Source: an uncultured Coriobacteriaceae bacterium (GTDB taxonomy: Bacteria; Actinomycetota; Coriobacteriia; Coriobacteriales; Atopobiaceae). Taken from it: 64,000 nt of DNA. A program made the translations under genes and the position numbers. A model generated the notes under the pieces. The model saw only the letters and a list, made by a program, of their open reading frames with translations. It had not been told where the DNA came from and searched no databases. Positions 44,460 through 54,512 of this stretch are shown here, piece after piece (position 1 is the first letter of the stretch; each line of letters starts with the position of its first letter). Location: the NCBI GenBank assembly GCA_902788705.1, contig CADALE010000014.1, positions 1 to 64,000 on the forward strand, in the 5' to 3' direction.

Positions 44460-45011
44460 ATGAGCCCACTGGAAGCAGACGAGATGGAAGCCCACGAGGA
44501 GGAGGCCCCGCTCCCCCACGTGCGCACGCTCTTCATCGACGCCGACGCCTGCCCCGTGACACGGGAGGCCGTGGACGCCGCGCGACGGGCAGGCTGGCCC
44601 TGCGTGATAGCGGGAGACAGCGGTCACAACCTGCTGCGTCACGTGCGCGACGACGACCCCACGCAGCCAGCCGAGGGGTTCTGGGTGCGCACGCTCCAGG
44701 TAGTGCAGGGTAAGGACTCCGCGGACTTTGCCATCGTGTGCGAACTGAACGAGGGCGACGTGGTGGTGACGCAGGACTTCGGCCTAGCATCGATGGCGCT
44801 GGGCAGAGGGGCGCAGGCCATCGGCGTGCGTGGGCAGGTATATGACCAGCGCACCATCGACTCGCTCATGCTGCTGCGTCACGCCGAGCAAGTCGAGCGG
44901 CGCAATCCGCGCAGAGGCCGCGGCCAGAAGCGCGCGGACCGACATGCGCCCTTCTCAAGCGAGGACCGCCAACGCTTCGTGCGCAACCTGCGCGAGCTCC
45001 TGAGGGGTTAG
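44460..45011 (+). CDS. YaiI/YqxD family protein (DUF188)
   Basis: A 183-aa member of the DUF188 family, a PIN-like fold of unknown role. Family motifs: LFIDADACPVTREAVDAA, VIAGDSGHN, VVQGKDSADFAIV, DVVVTQDFGLASMAL and the basic C-terminus ending in RFVRNLRELL. The acidic 20-residue N-terminal stretch is extra. ACGGAGG precedes the ATG. It appears monocistronic and divergent from transketolase. Confidence 0.88.
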   Translation: MSPLEADEMEAHEEEAPLPHVRTLFIDADACPVTREAVDAARRAGWPCVIAGDSGHNLLRHVRDDDPTQPAEGFWVRTLQVVQGKDSADFAIVCELNEGDVVVTQDFGLASMALGRGAQAIGVRGQVYDQRTIDSLMLLRHAEQVERRNPRRGRGQKRADRHAPFSSEDRQRFVRNLRELLRG

Positions 45012-45176
45012 GGCTCGCTTGCGCCGGGCACCTCGCTGGGCGGCCGATGCCCTGATAAGGCGCGCCTGGCCTTGGCACCTCCCCGTTTGCCGAGCGGCGC
45101 AACGCATGTGCATACGGGGCGTTTGGCGGGGTACAACTGGCGTAACGACGAAAAACCACGTCCCAAGGAGGCAGAC

Positions 45177-45824
45177 ATGGCAGACAACGACGTCAACGAG
45201 CTGATTGACCAGACCGTCCTGGATGCGGACGAGGCACCCGTCGAGGAGGTCATCATCGAGGAGGAGCCTGAGCAGGCGGCAGAGGAGCCCGCAGCCGAGG
45301 AGGCGGAGATCCCCGAGCCCGAGGAGCAGGAGGATGCCGCGCCCGAGGCGGCGCCCGATGGGCAGGAGGCCAAGGACGACGCCTCTGCCGAGGAGACGGT
45401 TGACGAGCTTACCGACGCGGTCGCCTCGATGGTGGACAAGGCCGTCGAGGCAGCCGGGGTAATTGCGGGCATTGCCGTCGACATGGCCGGCGAGCTTGTG
45501 GGAACCGCCTCAAGCTGGGTGGGCACCAATGCGCCAGCCGCTGCGGACAAGGCCAACGAGGCCATGAAGGCGGCATCCCAAAGCTTGGGCGAGGCGTTCA
45601 AGGAGCTGTCCTCGCGCTTTGCCGAGGCTAGGCAGCAGGCCGACGGCCCGGTTGCGGACGCGCCCTTCGAGGTGGTCGCCGAGGAGGACGAGCCCGTGGC
45701 CCAGCAGCCGGCTGCCGAATCCGACATCGCCTCCCAGCTGCGCCTGTACAAGGGCCTGCTCGAGGAGGGGCTTATCACGCAGGAGGACTTCGACGCGAAG
45801 AAGCGCCAGATTCTGGGCCTGTAA
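45177..45824 (+). CDS. acidic protein with C-terminal SHOCT domain
   Basis: A 215-aa soluble protein of unknown function. Residues 1-75 are very acidic (Glu/Asp/Ala/Pro repeats such as EEPEQAAEEPAAEEAE). A central region (about 80-160) has two or three amphipathic Ala/Val helices. The last 32 residues (SDIASQLRLYKGLLEEGLI then TQEDFDAKKRQIL) are a SHOCT domain, a short helical module often found at the ends of membrane-linked or oligomeric proteins. CCAAGGAGG lies upstream. A 39-bp palindrome follows the stop. Confidence 0.75.
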   Translation: MADNDVNELIDQTVLDADEAPVEEVIIEEEPEQAAEEPAAEEAEIPEPEEQEDAAPEAAPDGQEAKDDASAEETVDELTDAVASMVDKAVEAAGVIAGIAVDMAGELVGTASSWVGTNAPAAADKANEAMKAASQSLGEAFKELSSRFAEARQQADGPVADAPFEVVAEEDEPVAQQPAAESDIASQLRLYKGLLEEGLITQEDFDAKKRQILGL

Positions 45825-45830
45825 GCAGCC

Positions 45831-45915
45831 GCCGGACACTGGGGACGTAGCACCTTGTCCGGGCCGAAGCAAAGCTCTTCGGCCCGGACAAGGTGCTACG
45901 TCCCCAGTGTCCGGC
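45831..45915. repeat. 85-bp perfect palindrome with 39-bp arms
   Basis: Arms 45831-45869 and 45877-45915 are exact reverse complements with a 7-nt loop (CAAAGCT). It begins 6 bp after the SHOCT gene stop and ends 44 bp before the HAD gene ATG. The arm contains GGGGACGTAGCACC, related to the GGGACGCTAC arm at 30348 and to GGGGTGCTACGTC at 61989-62001. No U-tract follows. It could be a terminator, a REP/MITE-like element or an RNA structure. Confidence 0.9.
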
Positions 45916-45959
45916 CAAGCAGGGGTACTAGACATGAGATTCGTGCCGAGGAGGTCCTG

Positions 45960-46790
45960 ATGGACGTTGAGCGTCCGCGCATCCGCATGGTGGCAGTCGA
46001 CGAGGACGGCACGTTCGTGCGTCCTGACAACACCTTCGACCGCGAGCGCTTCGCGCGCATCTGGGACCGCATGGCAGAGCTTGGCATACGCTTCGCCGTC
46101 GCCACGGGAAACCAGCACCATCAGGTGCGCCAGGTATTCGGCCCAAAGTACGCGCCGTGCATCGGCATCGCCGCGCAGGACGGAACGTACGTCGCCGACG
46201 GCGACGAGGAGGTCTTCGTCAACGACATGGACCGCGCGCTGGTGGCAGAGGTCGTGGCCACGTTGCGCTCGATGGGGCTTGGCGTGCATCTGTGCGGCGC
46301 GCGTGCGGGGTACGTGGAGGGCATCAGCGGCGGGTCGGACGACCCAGGGGTCCGGCTCTTCGACTTCATCCGGATGTACTACCCGCGCCTTCAGCTGACG
46401 CAGGACGCCCTGGCCGTAGACGACCGTATCACCATGATGGCCACCCTCGTGGAGTCGGAGGAACGGGCCAAGGAGGTGGCCGCACTCATCGAGGAACGCC
46501 TGGACGGCCGCGTCGTCGCGTGCTCCAGCGGTGACGGGTGCGTGGACATCCTCGTGCCAGGCAGCTCGAAGGCCGACGGCCTGCGCCACCTTGCCGAGCG
46601 CTGGGGCATCGACCCCTCCGGGGTCATCGCCTTCGGCAACGCGTACAACGACCTCGAGATGATCGAGTGGGCGGGAATCGGCGTCATGATGGGCAACGCC
46701 CCGAGCGACCTCAAGGCGCGAGCGCAGATGGTTGCGCCGCCCTGCAGCGAGGACGGCGTGCTTGCCGTCCTCGAGCAGCTGTTCTGGTAG
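45960..46790 (+). CDS. HAD-superfamily Cof-type hydrolase
   Basis: A 276-aa haloacid dehalogenase-like phosphatase, Cof subfamily. Motif I is VAVDEDGTFV (DxDGT), motif II is FAVATGNQHHQ, and motif IV is VIAFGNAYNDLEMIEWAG. The type IIB cap lies between. Such enzymes dephosphorylate sugar phosphates or nucleotides; the substrate is unknown. The ATG at 45960 follows GAGGAGGT, and the reading frame upstream merely passes through the palindrome. Confidence 0.88.
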   Translation: MDVERPRIRMVAVDEDGTFVRPDNTFDRERFARIWDRMAELGIRFAVATGNQHHQVRQVFGPKYAPCIGIAAQDGTYVADGDEEVFVNDMDRALVAEVVATLRSMGLGVHLCGARAGYVEGISGGSDDPGVRLFDFIRMYYPRLQLTQDALAVDDRITMMATLVESEERAKEVAALIEERLDGRVVACSSGDGCVDILVPGSSKADGLRHLAERWGIDPSGVIAFGNAYNDLEMIEWAGIGVMMGNAPSDLKARAQMVAPPCSEDGVLAVLEQLFW

Positions 46791-46847
46791 GCAGGACCGC
46801 TTATCCCAAGGCGCGTCGGTCGCCGGTAGCCAGCCCTTGGGCAGGCG

Positions 46848-49079
46848 CTACTTCTTGTGCTTCTGCCAGCGGCGGCGCGTTGCGTGGGCACTCCCCTTGC
46901 GCGCGCCTTGCTTGAGTCGCGCCATGACCTCCTCCTCGGAGGTGCCCTCTATCGCCTGGCGCAGCTCCACCACCTGGTCGCGCAGGCGCGCGGCGCGCTC
47001 GAAGTCCATCGCGGCGCTGGCCTCGGCCATCTCCTCCTCCATGGCGGAGAGGACCGCCTGCACCTCCTCGGGCGGCAGCTTCGAGAGCTCGTCCGCCACG
47101 CTCGCAGCCGTGGCCTCGCGCTCGGCCTGCGCCGCGTCGGGCGCCCCGTCGGCTCCCGAATAGAACGCGCCGTGCCCCAGCGAGTCTCCCCTGCTGCGGC
47201 CCTTTCCCTCGAGCGTGGCCGAGGCCTCGTCGATGAAGCTGGTCACGTCGGTAATGGACTTCTTGATGGTCTGCGGCACGATGCCGTGCTCGGCGTTGAA
47301 CGCCTCCTGCAGCGTGCGCCTGCGCCGCGTCTCGTCGATGGCCTCGCGCATGCTGTCGGTGATGGTGTCGGCGTACATGATCACCTGGCCCCCTGCGTTG
47401 CGCGCCGCGCGGCCCATGGTCTGGATGAGCGAGCGCCGGTTGCGCAGGAACCCCTCCTTGTCGGCATCCAGAATGGCCACAAGCGACACCTCGGGGATGT
47501 CCAGGCCCTCGCGCAGCAGGTTGATGCCCACCAGCACGCTGATCTTTCCCACACGCAGGTCGCGAATGATCTCGACGCGGTCGAGCGTGGCCGTGTCGGA
47601 GTGCATGTAGTTGACCTTCACGCCCTCGTCCAGCAGGTGGTCGGTGAGGTCCTCCGCCATGCGCTTGGTGAGGGTGGTAACCAGCACGCGCTCGCCCTTC
47701 GACGTGCGGGCCTTTATCTCGTCTATCAGGTCGTCTATCTGGCCGCGCACCGGACGCACGTCCACCAGCGGGTCAAGCAGGCCCGTGGGGCGGATGACCT
47801 GCTCCACCGACTGCTGCGTGACGGTCTCCTCGTAGTCGCCCGGGGTGGCCGACACGTACACGAACTGGGGCACGCGCTGCTCGAACTCGTCAAAGCGCAG
47901 GGGCCGGTTGTCAAGCGCCGAGGGCAGGCGGAAGCCATGCTCCACCAGCGTGACCTTGCGCGATCGGTCGCCCTCGTACATGCCGCGGATCTGCGGCACC
48001 GTGACGTGGCTCTCGTCGATGATGCACAGCATGTCGTCGGGGAAGTAGTCGATGAGCGTGAAGGGCGGCTCGCCTGGCTTTCGGCCGTCAAGGTGGCGCG
48101 AGTAGTTCTCGATGCCCGAGCAATAGCCCATGGTCTCCAGCATCTCGAGGTCGTATGCGGTTCGCTGCGAGAGGCGCTGCGCCTCGAGGATGCGGTCGGC
48201 CGCCTTGAGCTCGGCCACGCGGGCCTCGAGCTCCTCGGAGATGGTCTGAAGGGCGTTGGTTACCTTGGGACGCTCGGTCACGTAGTGCGAGGCGGGCCAG
48301 ATGGGGATGGCGTCAAACTCGCGCACCAGCTCGCCCGACACCTTATCTACCTCGGCGATGAGCTCAACCTCGTCGCCAAAGAACGATATGCGCAGGGGGT
48401 TCTCGGCATAGGGCGGGAAGACGTCCACCGTGTCACCCCGCACGCGGAAGTGGCCACGCTGGATGTCGTAGTCGTTGCGGTCGTACTGGATGTCGATGAG
48501 CGCGCGGATGAGGTCGTCGCGCTCGAGGGGCTCGTCCTTGCTTACCGTAGGCGCCAGGCCCGCATAGTCCTCGGGGCTGCCGATGCCGTAGATGCAGCTG
48601 ACCGACGCCACCACGATCACGTCGCGACGCGACAGCAGGCTCGAGGTGGCCTGGTGGCGCAGCTTCTCCACCTCCTCGTTGATGGAGGCATCCTTCTCGA
48701 TGTAGGTGTCGGTCTGCGGAACGTAGGCCTCGGGCTGGTAGTAGTCGTAGTACGAGACGAAGTACACCACGGCGTTGTTGGGAAACAGCTCGCGCATCTC
48801 GCTTGCCACCTGGGCCGCCAGCGTCTTGTTGGGCTCCATGATGAGGGTGGGGCGCTGGGTGGCCTCGATGAGCTTGGCCATGGTGAAGGTCTTGCCCGAG
48901 CCCGTCACGCCCATGAGGGTTTGGTAGCGAAGGCCCTCCTCGACGCCCCTGGCCAGCTTCTCGATGGCCTGCGGCTGGTCGCCCGCGGGCTGGTAGGGCG
49001 ACACCACCTGCAGGCGCACGTCGGCCTCCTTGCGGCCAAAGCGCCGCAGCTCCCCACCAAAATGACTTCCTGATGCCAT
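46848..49079 (-). CDS. uvrB: excinuclease ABC subunit B
   Basis: UvrB is the damage-verifying helicase of nucleotide excision repair. The 743-aa protein has Walker [15 protein letters not shown], the beta-hairpin region [26 protein letters not shown] (motif II), [23 protein letters not shown] and a C-terminal UVR motif ([17 protein letters not shown]). The ATG at 49079 (MASGSHFGG) follows GGAGGGAG. The open frame continues far upstream but reads antisense through another gene. A LexA-like site lies 24 bp upstream. Confidence 0.97.
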   Translation of the reverse strand: MASGSHFGGELRRFGRKEADVRLQVVSPYQPAGDQPQAIEKLARGVEEGLRYQTLMGVTGSGKTFTMAKLIEATQRPTLIMEPNKTLAAQVASEMRELFPNNAVVYFVSYYDYYQPEAYVPQTDTYIEKDASINEEVEKLRHQATSSLLSRRDVIVVASVSCIYGIGSPEDYAGLAPTVSKDEPLERDDLIRALIDIQYDRNDYDIQRGHFRVRGDTVDVFPPYAENPLRISFFGDEVELIAEVDKVSGELVREFDAIPIWPASHYVTERPKVTNALQTISEELEARVAELKAADRILEAQRLSQRTAYDLEMLETMGYCSGIENYSRHLDGRKPGEPPFTLIDYFPDDMLCIIDESHVTVPQIRGMYEGDRSRKVTLVEHGFRLPSALDNRPLRFDEFEQRVPQFVYVSATPGDYEETVTQQSVEQVIRPTGLLDPLVDVRPVRGQIDDLIDEIKARTSKGERVLVTTLTKRMAEDLTDHLLDEGVKVNYMHSDTATLDRVEIIRDLRVGKISVLVGINLLREGLDIPEVSLVAILDADKEGFLRNRRSLIQTMGRAARNAGGQVIMYADTITDSMREAIDETRRRRTLQEAFNAEHGIVPQTIKKSITDVTSFIDEASATLEGKGRSRGDSLGHGAFYSGADGAPDAAQAEREATAASVADELSKLPPEEVQAVLSAMEEEMAEASAAMDFERAARLRDQVVELRQAIEGTSEEEVMARLKQGARKGSAHATRRRWQKHKK

Positions 49080-49102
49080 GTCGCTCCCTCCTACCTCTTT
49101 TC

Positions 49103-49114
49103 GAACTAGTGTAC
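49103..49114 (-). promoter_or_regulatory. LexA-like operator upstream of uvrB
   Basis: On the minus strand the site reads GTACACTAGTTC, which is GAAC-TAGT-GTAC on the plus strand: 7 of 8 core positions of GAACnnnnGTTC. It includes TACACT, a possible -10. Together with the uvrA site it suggests SOS control of both genes. Confidence 0.5.
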
Positions 49115-49239
49115 CAAACGAGGCAGGACAACGGTAGCGGGGCGCGTAAGCCAGAGGCGATGGTCGCCTTCCAGCAACGTCATGTCCGGCCATCACGATA
49201 CAATGGTTGATATGAGCCACATAAGTCTTGGGAGGCAAC

Positions 49240-51678
49240 ATGCGAAAGGGCAAGGCGCTCAACATCATCTGCACCCTGATGGGCGCCTGGAACTTGTTCT
49301 CGGGCCTCATCCTTGGCATCGTCGCCGTCGCCATGTCGATCGACGAAGATGACCCGATCATGCTGATCGTGCTGGGAGGCATAGCCGTGGGCCTTCTGGC
49401 AGGCGGCGCGGCGCTGCTGGCAGTCCCCCGCTTGCGCAAGTCGCTGGACGAGGCCACGCACGGGCCCGCAACCACCACTGCAACGGCCCCGGCCGAGACC
49501 ATCGTGTCGCGGCAGACCATCGCGATGGCACCGCAGGCCACCAACCCGCCCGCCACGGTGGCACCGGCGCCCATCCCCACCCCCGTCAACGAGCGCCTGG
49601 CACCTTCCGCGCCGGCAGAGCCGCGCGGCGATGCCGAGGAGGTGGCCAGCCTGGTCAACCGCTCGGACGACGTCTTCGCCACGCTCAAGGACCTCGTGCG
49701 CCACGAGCAGGCAACGCCCGGCAGGCGCCGCCACCTTGCCGAGATGCTGCAGGCAACCGGCCTCCTTGAATGGGACGACGCCCCGCGCTGCGAGGCGGGT
49801 CGCCTCACGCGCAACCACCACTTCTGGATTCGCCTTGGCGCAGACGACCTCACCGACGAGGAGTACGACCGCCTCGTGTCCATCGAGGCAGCCCTCAGCG
49901 TCAACCAGGACCTCGACTCCCCTACCTGCATGGCCTCGGGCATCGATGGCGCCCGTGGCGAGGCCTCCGGCCTCCTGCAGCGCCTCGTGTCGCAGGACAT
50001 CCGCCCGTACGACCTTGCCGCCAGCATCGGCACGGCCTACCCCGACACCCCCTTCGACGAGACGCCGGGCGAGTGGCTGGTGCGCGCCTCGTTCGCCTCG
50101 GCGGCGGAGTGCTCGGTAACCCCGTTCCGCGTGGTGTATGACCAGCGCTCCAACGTGGCGGAGGGCCTCATGGTGGTGTCGGTGGAGGTGCCGCGCCCCC
50201 GCTGCATGGCCATCTTTAGCCCCCAGGAGGCCGACCAGGTGGCCATCGCCCGCGGGTACGCGCTTAGGCTTGCGGCGCTGCTGGCCAAGCAGGCACTCTC
50301 GCTCTCGCACAAGGTAAGCACCGTGGTGGTCAACTGCCACGAGCGCGGCAGCGACGACACCATCCTCTCCGTCGCCTTCACCGACGAGTTGCTGCAGCGC
50401 CTCATGCCCTTCCTGACCAGCTATGACATGGCTGCCAACGGCTTCCCGTCCGACGACGCCATCCATGTGCGCTTTGACGAGCACGGCTGGCTGCAGCCAG
50501 TCGAGGCGCACCTTACGCTGGACGATCCCCGCCTGTCGGCCGGGCGCTTCGTGTATCCCGAGCTCATCGACCGTGCCACCTCTCCGCAGCTTGCTGCCAT
50601 CACCGGTGCGCGCAAGGTGTCCGACTTGGGCATCAACGAGAACGCGGGACGCATCGCAGCCTGGGACGAGCTGTCCGCCACGCCATGGGAAAACACCGAG
50701 GAAGCCGTGTCGCGCCTGCGCGAGAAGCTGCTGAGCGCATCCGACATCACCGTGGTCGAGGCGTGCAACCGCACCATCGAGGCGCTGGTGTCGGGCACCG
50801 AGGATGCCGGCAACCTCGAGGGCCTGGCCAACCTCTTCATACGCGGCACCTCGCTTGAGCAGGCGGTGCGCCGTGCCAACGCTGCGCTGGACGACTCGGA
50901 GGGCCCCGACAACCCCGAGGAGGCCGTTCGCGTGCTGTCCGAGGCCCTGCGACCCATCGAGTCGGTGGGCGCCTACCTCGACGACCAGGACACGGTGTAT
51001 CGCTACTTTGGCTCGGTGGCCGAGCGCATCTGCTTCGAGCTTGAGATCAATGACCGCCGGCGCGACGTGCGACTGGTTCCCGACGCCTACTATAACGCGC
51101 TCGCGAACATCTCCATCGCCTACGACGAGCTCGAGCAGTATGACGACGCCATGCGCTACGCCGACGAGATGATACGCATCGCCCCCGCGTCCATCCATGC
51201 GGCGATGCGCAAGGTGCGAGCCCTCGAGCACCAGTCGCGCATCTACGAGGCGGCTGACCTCATCAAGAGCGTGCTGCGCCTGGCCTCGACCCCGCGCGAC
51301 GCCGCCATCTGCCACTACCGCCTGGCGTTCATGGAGTGGAAGCTGGGCCGTGAGGACCTCGCGGTGGCCTGCTACCAGCGCTCGCTCACATGGGACACCG
51401 ACATGTTCAGCCAGGCGCGCGAGGAGCTTGACGACCTCCTCTCGTCCAACGCCAGCCTGCATCGCCTCTCCGACGACGAGGTCAGCACCCTGCTGGCCAA
51501 CGAGGGCATCCCCCTTGGCTGCACCGAGGCCGACCGTCGTCGCACGCTGGCAGCCGCCACGCTCTGCACCGACGAGGGGGTGTTCTGGGCAGCCCGCTCA
51601 TTGGTGGGCATCCTCTTTGGCATCGAGAGTGACGACGTGATGATGGGCGTGTACCGCTCGCTGACCCCCGCGTCATAG
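49240..51678 (+). CDS. membrane-anchored TPR protein of unknown function
   Basis: An 812-aa protein. Two N-terminal membrane helices (about 6-32, [19 protein letters not shown], and 39-62, [17 protein letters not shown]) are separated by a short acidic loop. A Pro/Thr/Ala-rich linker (about 72-125) leads to a large soluble domain without a recognised family, and then TPR-like helices near 560-740 ([39 protein letters not shown]). Both termini are probably cytoplasmic. The ATG at 49240 follows GGGAGG, and a TACAAT -10 lies at 49199-49204. The gene is monocistronic, divergent from uvrB. Confidence 0.75.
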   Translation: MRKGKALNIICTLMGAWNLFSGLILGIVAVAMSIDEDDPIMLIVLGGIAVGLLAGGAALLAVPRLRKSLDEATHGPATTTATAPAETIVSRQTIAMAPQATNPPATVAPAPIPTPVNERLAPSAPAEPRGDAEEVASLVNRSDDVFATLKDLVRHEQATPGRRRHLAEMLQATGLLEWDDAPRCEAGRLTRNHHFWIRLGADDLTDEEYDRLVSIEAALSVNQDLDSPTCMASGIDGARGEASGLLQRLVSQDIRPYDLAASIGTAYPDTPFDETPGEWLVRASFASAAECSVTPFRVVYDQRSNVAEGLMVVSVEVPRPRCMAIFSPQEADQVAIARGYALRLAALLAKQALSLSHKVSTVVVNCHERGSDDTILSVAFTDELLQRLMPFLTSYDMAANGFPSDDAIHVRFDEHGWLQPVEAHLTLDDPRLSAGRFVYPELIDRATSPQLAAITGARKVSDLGINENAGRIAAWDELSATPWENTEEAVSRLREKLLSASDITVVEACNRTIEALVSGTEDAGNLEGLANLFIRGTSLEQAVRRANAALDDSEGPDNPEEAVRVLSEALRPIESVGAYLDDQDTVYRYFGSVAERICFELEINDRRRDVRLVPDAYYNALANISIAYDELEQYDDAMRYADEMIRIAPASIHAAMRKVRALEHQSRIYEAADLIKSVLRLASTPRDAAICHYRLAFMEWKLGREDLAVACYQRSLTWDTDMFSQAREELDDLLSSNASLHRLSDDEVSTLLANEGIPLGCTEADRRRTLAAATLCTDEGVFWAARSLVGILFGIESDDVMMGVYRSLTPAS

Positions 51679-51737
51679 CGCACCACGGCGCACCGCCACA
51701 AAGGGCAAGTCGGTCGCGCAGTGCGGTACGGATTTGG

Positions 51738-52331
51738 CTAACGCTCGTTCAGCTGCTCGTCATACAGCTCCGAGTACACGCGTAAGGCCTCGTTCACACG
51801 CTGCAGGTACACGCGCGTCTCGGGGTAGGTGATGGCGCTGGCGACGTCGGTCGCGCCAGCCGCCAGCCAGTCCTGCACGGCTCCGAGGCCCGCGTTGTAC
51901 GCCGCGATCACCTGGTCGCGCGTTTGAAGGTTGTCCTGGAGGTAGGAAAGGGTGGCACACCCATACTCGATGTTGGTGATGGGGTCGTTCAGGTCGGTGT
52001 AGTCGTATTCGTCGCCGTCCACGAAGCCAGCCGATGCCATGAGCTCGGCCGTGCTGGGCATCACCTGCATGAGGCCCTGGGCACCAACCCCCGACTCGGC
52101 ACTCTCGTCCCATCCCGACTCGCACTCGATGATGGCGCACACCAGCAAGGGGTCCACCCCGTGCCGCTCGGCCGAGTCGAGGATGGCGGCCTTGTGGTGG
52201 ATGGGCAGGAAGTAGGTGCGCAGCACCGCCACGGGTGCGTACGAGAGCGAGTATGACCCCACGCCCAGCGCAATCACCACCATGAGCGGCAGCACCCTGA
52301 ACCACCTGAAGAACCTCGTGTTAAGCCCCAT
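51738..52331 (-). CDS. lytic transglycosylase (Slt/GH23 family)
   Basis: A 197-aa enzyme expected to cleave peptidoglycan glycan strands. An N-terminal membrane/signal helix (WFRVLPLMVVIALGVGSYSL) is followed by the SLT domain: catalytic Glu in IIECESGWDESAES, then GVGAQGLMQVMPSTAEL and NIEYGCATLSYL, VIAAYNAG. It is exported or membrane-tethered. The ATG at 52331 follows TGAGGT and lies 8 bp after coaE, at the end of the pepT-coaE operon. Confidence 0.9.
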   Translation of the reverse strand: MGLNTRFFRWFRVLPLMVVIALGVGSYSLSYAPVAVLRTYFLPIHHKAAILDSAERHGVDPLLVCAIIECESGWDESAESGVGAQGLMQVMPSTAELMASAGFVDGDEYDYTDLNDPITNIEYGCATLSYLQDNLQTRDQVIAAYNAGLGAVQDWLAAGATDVASAITYPETRVYLQRVNEALRVYSELYDEQLNER

Positions 52332-52339
52332 GTGCGACC

Positions 52340-52969
52340 TCACTTCCCCTTTCGGGCCGGCCAGCCGGCAGCCTCGCGTGAGGCCCACCAGCACCTGACC
52401 AAGGAGGACAGCTCCTCGGCCGTGCCGTCGTTCTCGAGTATCGTGTCGGCATGCGCGCGCAGCCACTCGTCGCTTGGCTGGTTTGCCACGCGCGCATCGA
52501 AGTCGTTGCCGTCCATGCCGCGCGCGATGGCGCGCACCCTGCGCTCGGCCATGGGGGCGCACACCACCACGACCTCGTCGGCCAGCTGGTCCATGTCCTG
52601 CACGCGATCAAGCAGCGGCACCTCCACCACGCAGCACGCAGGGGCATTCCCATCGTGGGCAGCTTCGTCCAGCGTGTTGGCCAGCAGCTGCGTGATGGCG
52701 GGAAGCTCGATGGCCTCCAGCTGCGCGGCCGCCTCTGGCGATGCGAACGCGCGCCGTGCCAGCAGGCCCCGGTTCAGCATGCCGGTGGTCGGGTCCAGCA
52801 GGTCGCGCCCAAAGGCATCGGCCACCGCAAGCGTGGTTGGGGTGCCCGGCTCCAGCACCTGCCGAGAGAGCTGGTCCAAGTCGATGCGCCGGGCGCCCGC
52901 AAGCTCCAGCTCGTGCGCCACGGTGGACTTTCCCGAGGCTATCCCACCCGCAAGAAACACGACGTACAC
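52340..52969 (-). CDS. coaE: dephospho-CoA kinase
   Basis: CoaE phosphorylates dephospho-CoA in the last step of CoA synthesis. The 209-aa protein has the P-loop LAGGIASGKSTVA (residues 6-18), RIDLDQLSRQVLEPG, and VEVPLLDRV in the lid/CoA region. The start is GTG at 52969, 3 bp after the pepT stop, with GGGGGAG before it. Confidence 0.92.
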   Translation of the reverse strand: MYVVFLAGGIASGKSTVAHELELAGARRIDLDQLSRQVLEPGTPTTLAVADAFGRDLLDPTTGMLNRGLLARRAFASPEAAAQLEAIELPAITQLLANTLDEAAHDGNAPACCVVEVPLLDRVQDMDQLADEVVVVCAPMAERRVRAIARGMDGNDFDARVANQPSDEWLRAHADTILENDGTAEELSSLVRCWWASREAAGWPARKGK

Positions 52970-52972
52970 GGC

Positions 52973-54256
52973 CTACTCCCCCCTATCCGAACAAGGGGCG
53001 CAGCCGGCATCCTGGGGCACCGCGTACAGCGCCACCAGCCTCACCAGCATGTCCACCATGGCCTCGAGCTCGGGAATGGGCACGAACTCGCGCACGCCAT
53101 GGGCGTTGTAATAGCAGGCCGATAGGTTGGCGCACGGGAAGCCGCGGAACGACAGCTGCGAGCCGTCGGTTCCGCCGCGCATGGGCACATAGGCCATCTC
53201 CTGCCCGATTGCCGCGAAGGCCTTCCGGGCGTTGTCGATGAGGTGCGCGTTCTCGGGCAGGGCAACCACGTCAGCCAGGTTGTGGTACTGGTCACGGATC
53301 TCGATGGTCAGCACCTCGCTGCCATACTGCTGGTTAACGAGGTTTGCCGCCGCGCGCATCAACTGCTTGCGCGCCTCCACCTTGGCCTGGTCGTGGTCGC
53401 GGATGATGTAGTCGGCAAGGGCCTCCTCGCAGCTGCCCTCCATGCGCTCCAGGAAGTAGAAGCCCTCGTAGCCCTCGGTATACTCTGGGCGCTCGGATGC
53501 CGGCAGCAGCTGATGGAATCGCATGATGGCCTCGGAGGCGTTGATCATCACGCCCTTGGCCGTGCCCGTGTGCACCGAGAGGCCATGCGCCCTCACCAGC
53601 GCCTCGGCTGCATTGAAGGTCTCGTAGCAAAACTCGCCCAACGGGCCGCCGTCGATGGTGTAGCCCCAGGCGGCGCCAAACTCCTCGAGGTCTAGAAGCG
53701 CAGCGCCATGGCCAATCTCCTCGTCAGGCACGAAGGCGAAGGCAAGGCGCGGATGCGGCAGCGTTGGGTCATCCTTAAGCCGGGACAGGAGCGCAAGGCA
53801 CATCGCGACGCCCGCCTTGTCGTCACCACCCAGAAGCGAGGTGCCGTCGGAGGTGACGAGGTCCCAGCCCACCATGTGCCCAAGCTGGGGATTGGTCTCG
53901 GGGCTCACCCACACCTCGCGCCCGTCGCGGCCCGTCCCAATGACGAGTCGGCCGCCCTCGTAGCGGCGAATCTGCGGATGCACCGGGTCGCCCCATGACT
54001 GCCACGCCGTGTCGATGTGGCAGCAGAAGCCCAGGGTGGGCAGGTTCTCGCACCCCTCGCTGGCTGGCCAGTGCGCCGTCACGTAGGCGTGCTGGTCCAG
54101 CCTCACGTCCAGCGCCCCAAGCTCGCGCAGGTCGTCAGCCAGCATCTGGGCCATGGCAAACTGGCAGTCCGTCGAGGGGACCCTGTCCGACGTAAGCGGG
54201 TTGGACTGCGATGCCACCGCGCAGTATCTGACGAAGCGATCTACCACGTCGCTCAT
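52973..54256 (-). CDS. pepT: peptidase T (tripeptide aminopeptidase)
   Basis: A zinc tripeptidase of the M20 family, cytoplasmic, 427 aa. Metal and catalytic motifs: GFCCHIDTAWQ, LLGGDDKAGVAM, VPDEEIGHGA, YTIDGGPLGE, and RGGTDGSQLSFRGFPCANL near the C-terminus. It probably finishes breakdown of peptides brought in by the Opp system nearby. The ATG at 54256 follows GGAGGGGAGGG. It leads the pepT-coaE-transglycosylase operon. Confidence 0.95.
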   Translation of the reverse strand: MSDVVDRFVRYCAVASQSNPLTSDRVPSTDCQFAMAQMLADDLRELGALDVRLDQHAYVTAHWPASEGCENLPTLGFCCHIDTAWQSWGDPVHPQIRRYEGGRLVIGTGRDGREVWVSPETNPQLGHMVGWDLVTSDGTSLLGGDDKAGVAMCLALLSRLKDDPTLPHPRLAFAFVPDEEIGHGAALLDLEEFGAAWGYTIDGGPLGEFCYETFNAAEALVRAHGLSVHTGTAKGVMINASEAIMRFHQLLPASERPEYTEGYEGFYFLERMEGSCEEALADYIIRDHDQAKVEARKQLMRAAANLVNQQYGSEVLTIEIRDQYHNLADVVALPENAHLIDNARKAFAAIGQEMAYVPMRGGTDGSQLSFRGFPCANLSACYYNAHGVREFVPIPELEAMVDMLVRLVALYAVPQDAGCAPCSDRGE

Positions 54257-54451
54257 GGGCCCTCCCCTCCGGTATCTGCCATAGCGATGATGCATAACCC
54301 TTTTATTTTACGCATGAAGCGTGACCTCGCGAAACCGTCATAAGGGGCGGACAGCCTATCGCCCACGAACCCCATTAAAAACGCACCCGCCACGGAGGGA
54401 TGGCAGTTGAGCTCGGAGCACCTCAGCCATCCTTCCCGCATCCCGCCACAC

Positions 54452-54485
54452 AAAAGGCGGGACGAGCCTGCAGACTCGCCCCGCC
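54452..54485 (-). terminator. rho-independent terminator of the oppA-like gene
   Basis: 11-bp stem (54475-54485 with 54456-54466, one G-U pair) and an 8-nt loop, followed on the minus strand by TTTTGTGTGG. It lies 28 bp past the binding-protein stop. Confidence 0.85.
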
Positions 54486-54512
54486 TCGTCGCTTTTGGCG
54501 CAGTGGCTTGGC

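Noticed and set aside
45855..45959. Upstream start for the HAD hydrolase
   Set aside because: The extra 35 codons read through the palindrome and lack homology. GAGGAGGT marks ATG 45960.
49080..50033. N-terminal extension of uvrB reading frame by over 300 codons
   Set aside because: It runs antisense through the TPR gene at 49240 and has no family match. UvrB homology and the ribosome site start at 49079.
49180..51462. Minus-strand 760-codon open frame opposite the TPR gene
   Set aside because: The plus-strand frame has a ribosome site, membrane helices and TPR patterns. The minus frame is Gly/His/Arg-rich shadow sequence.
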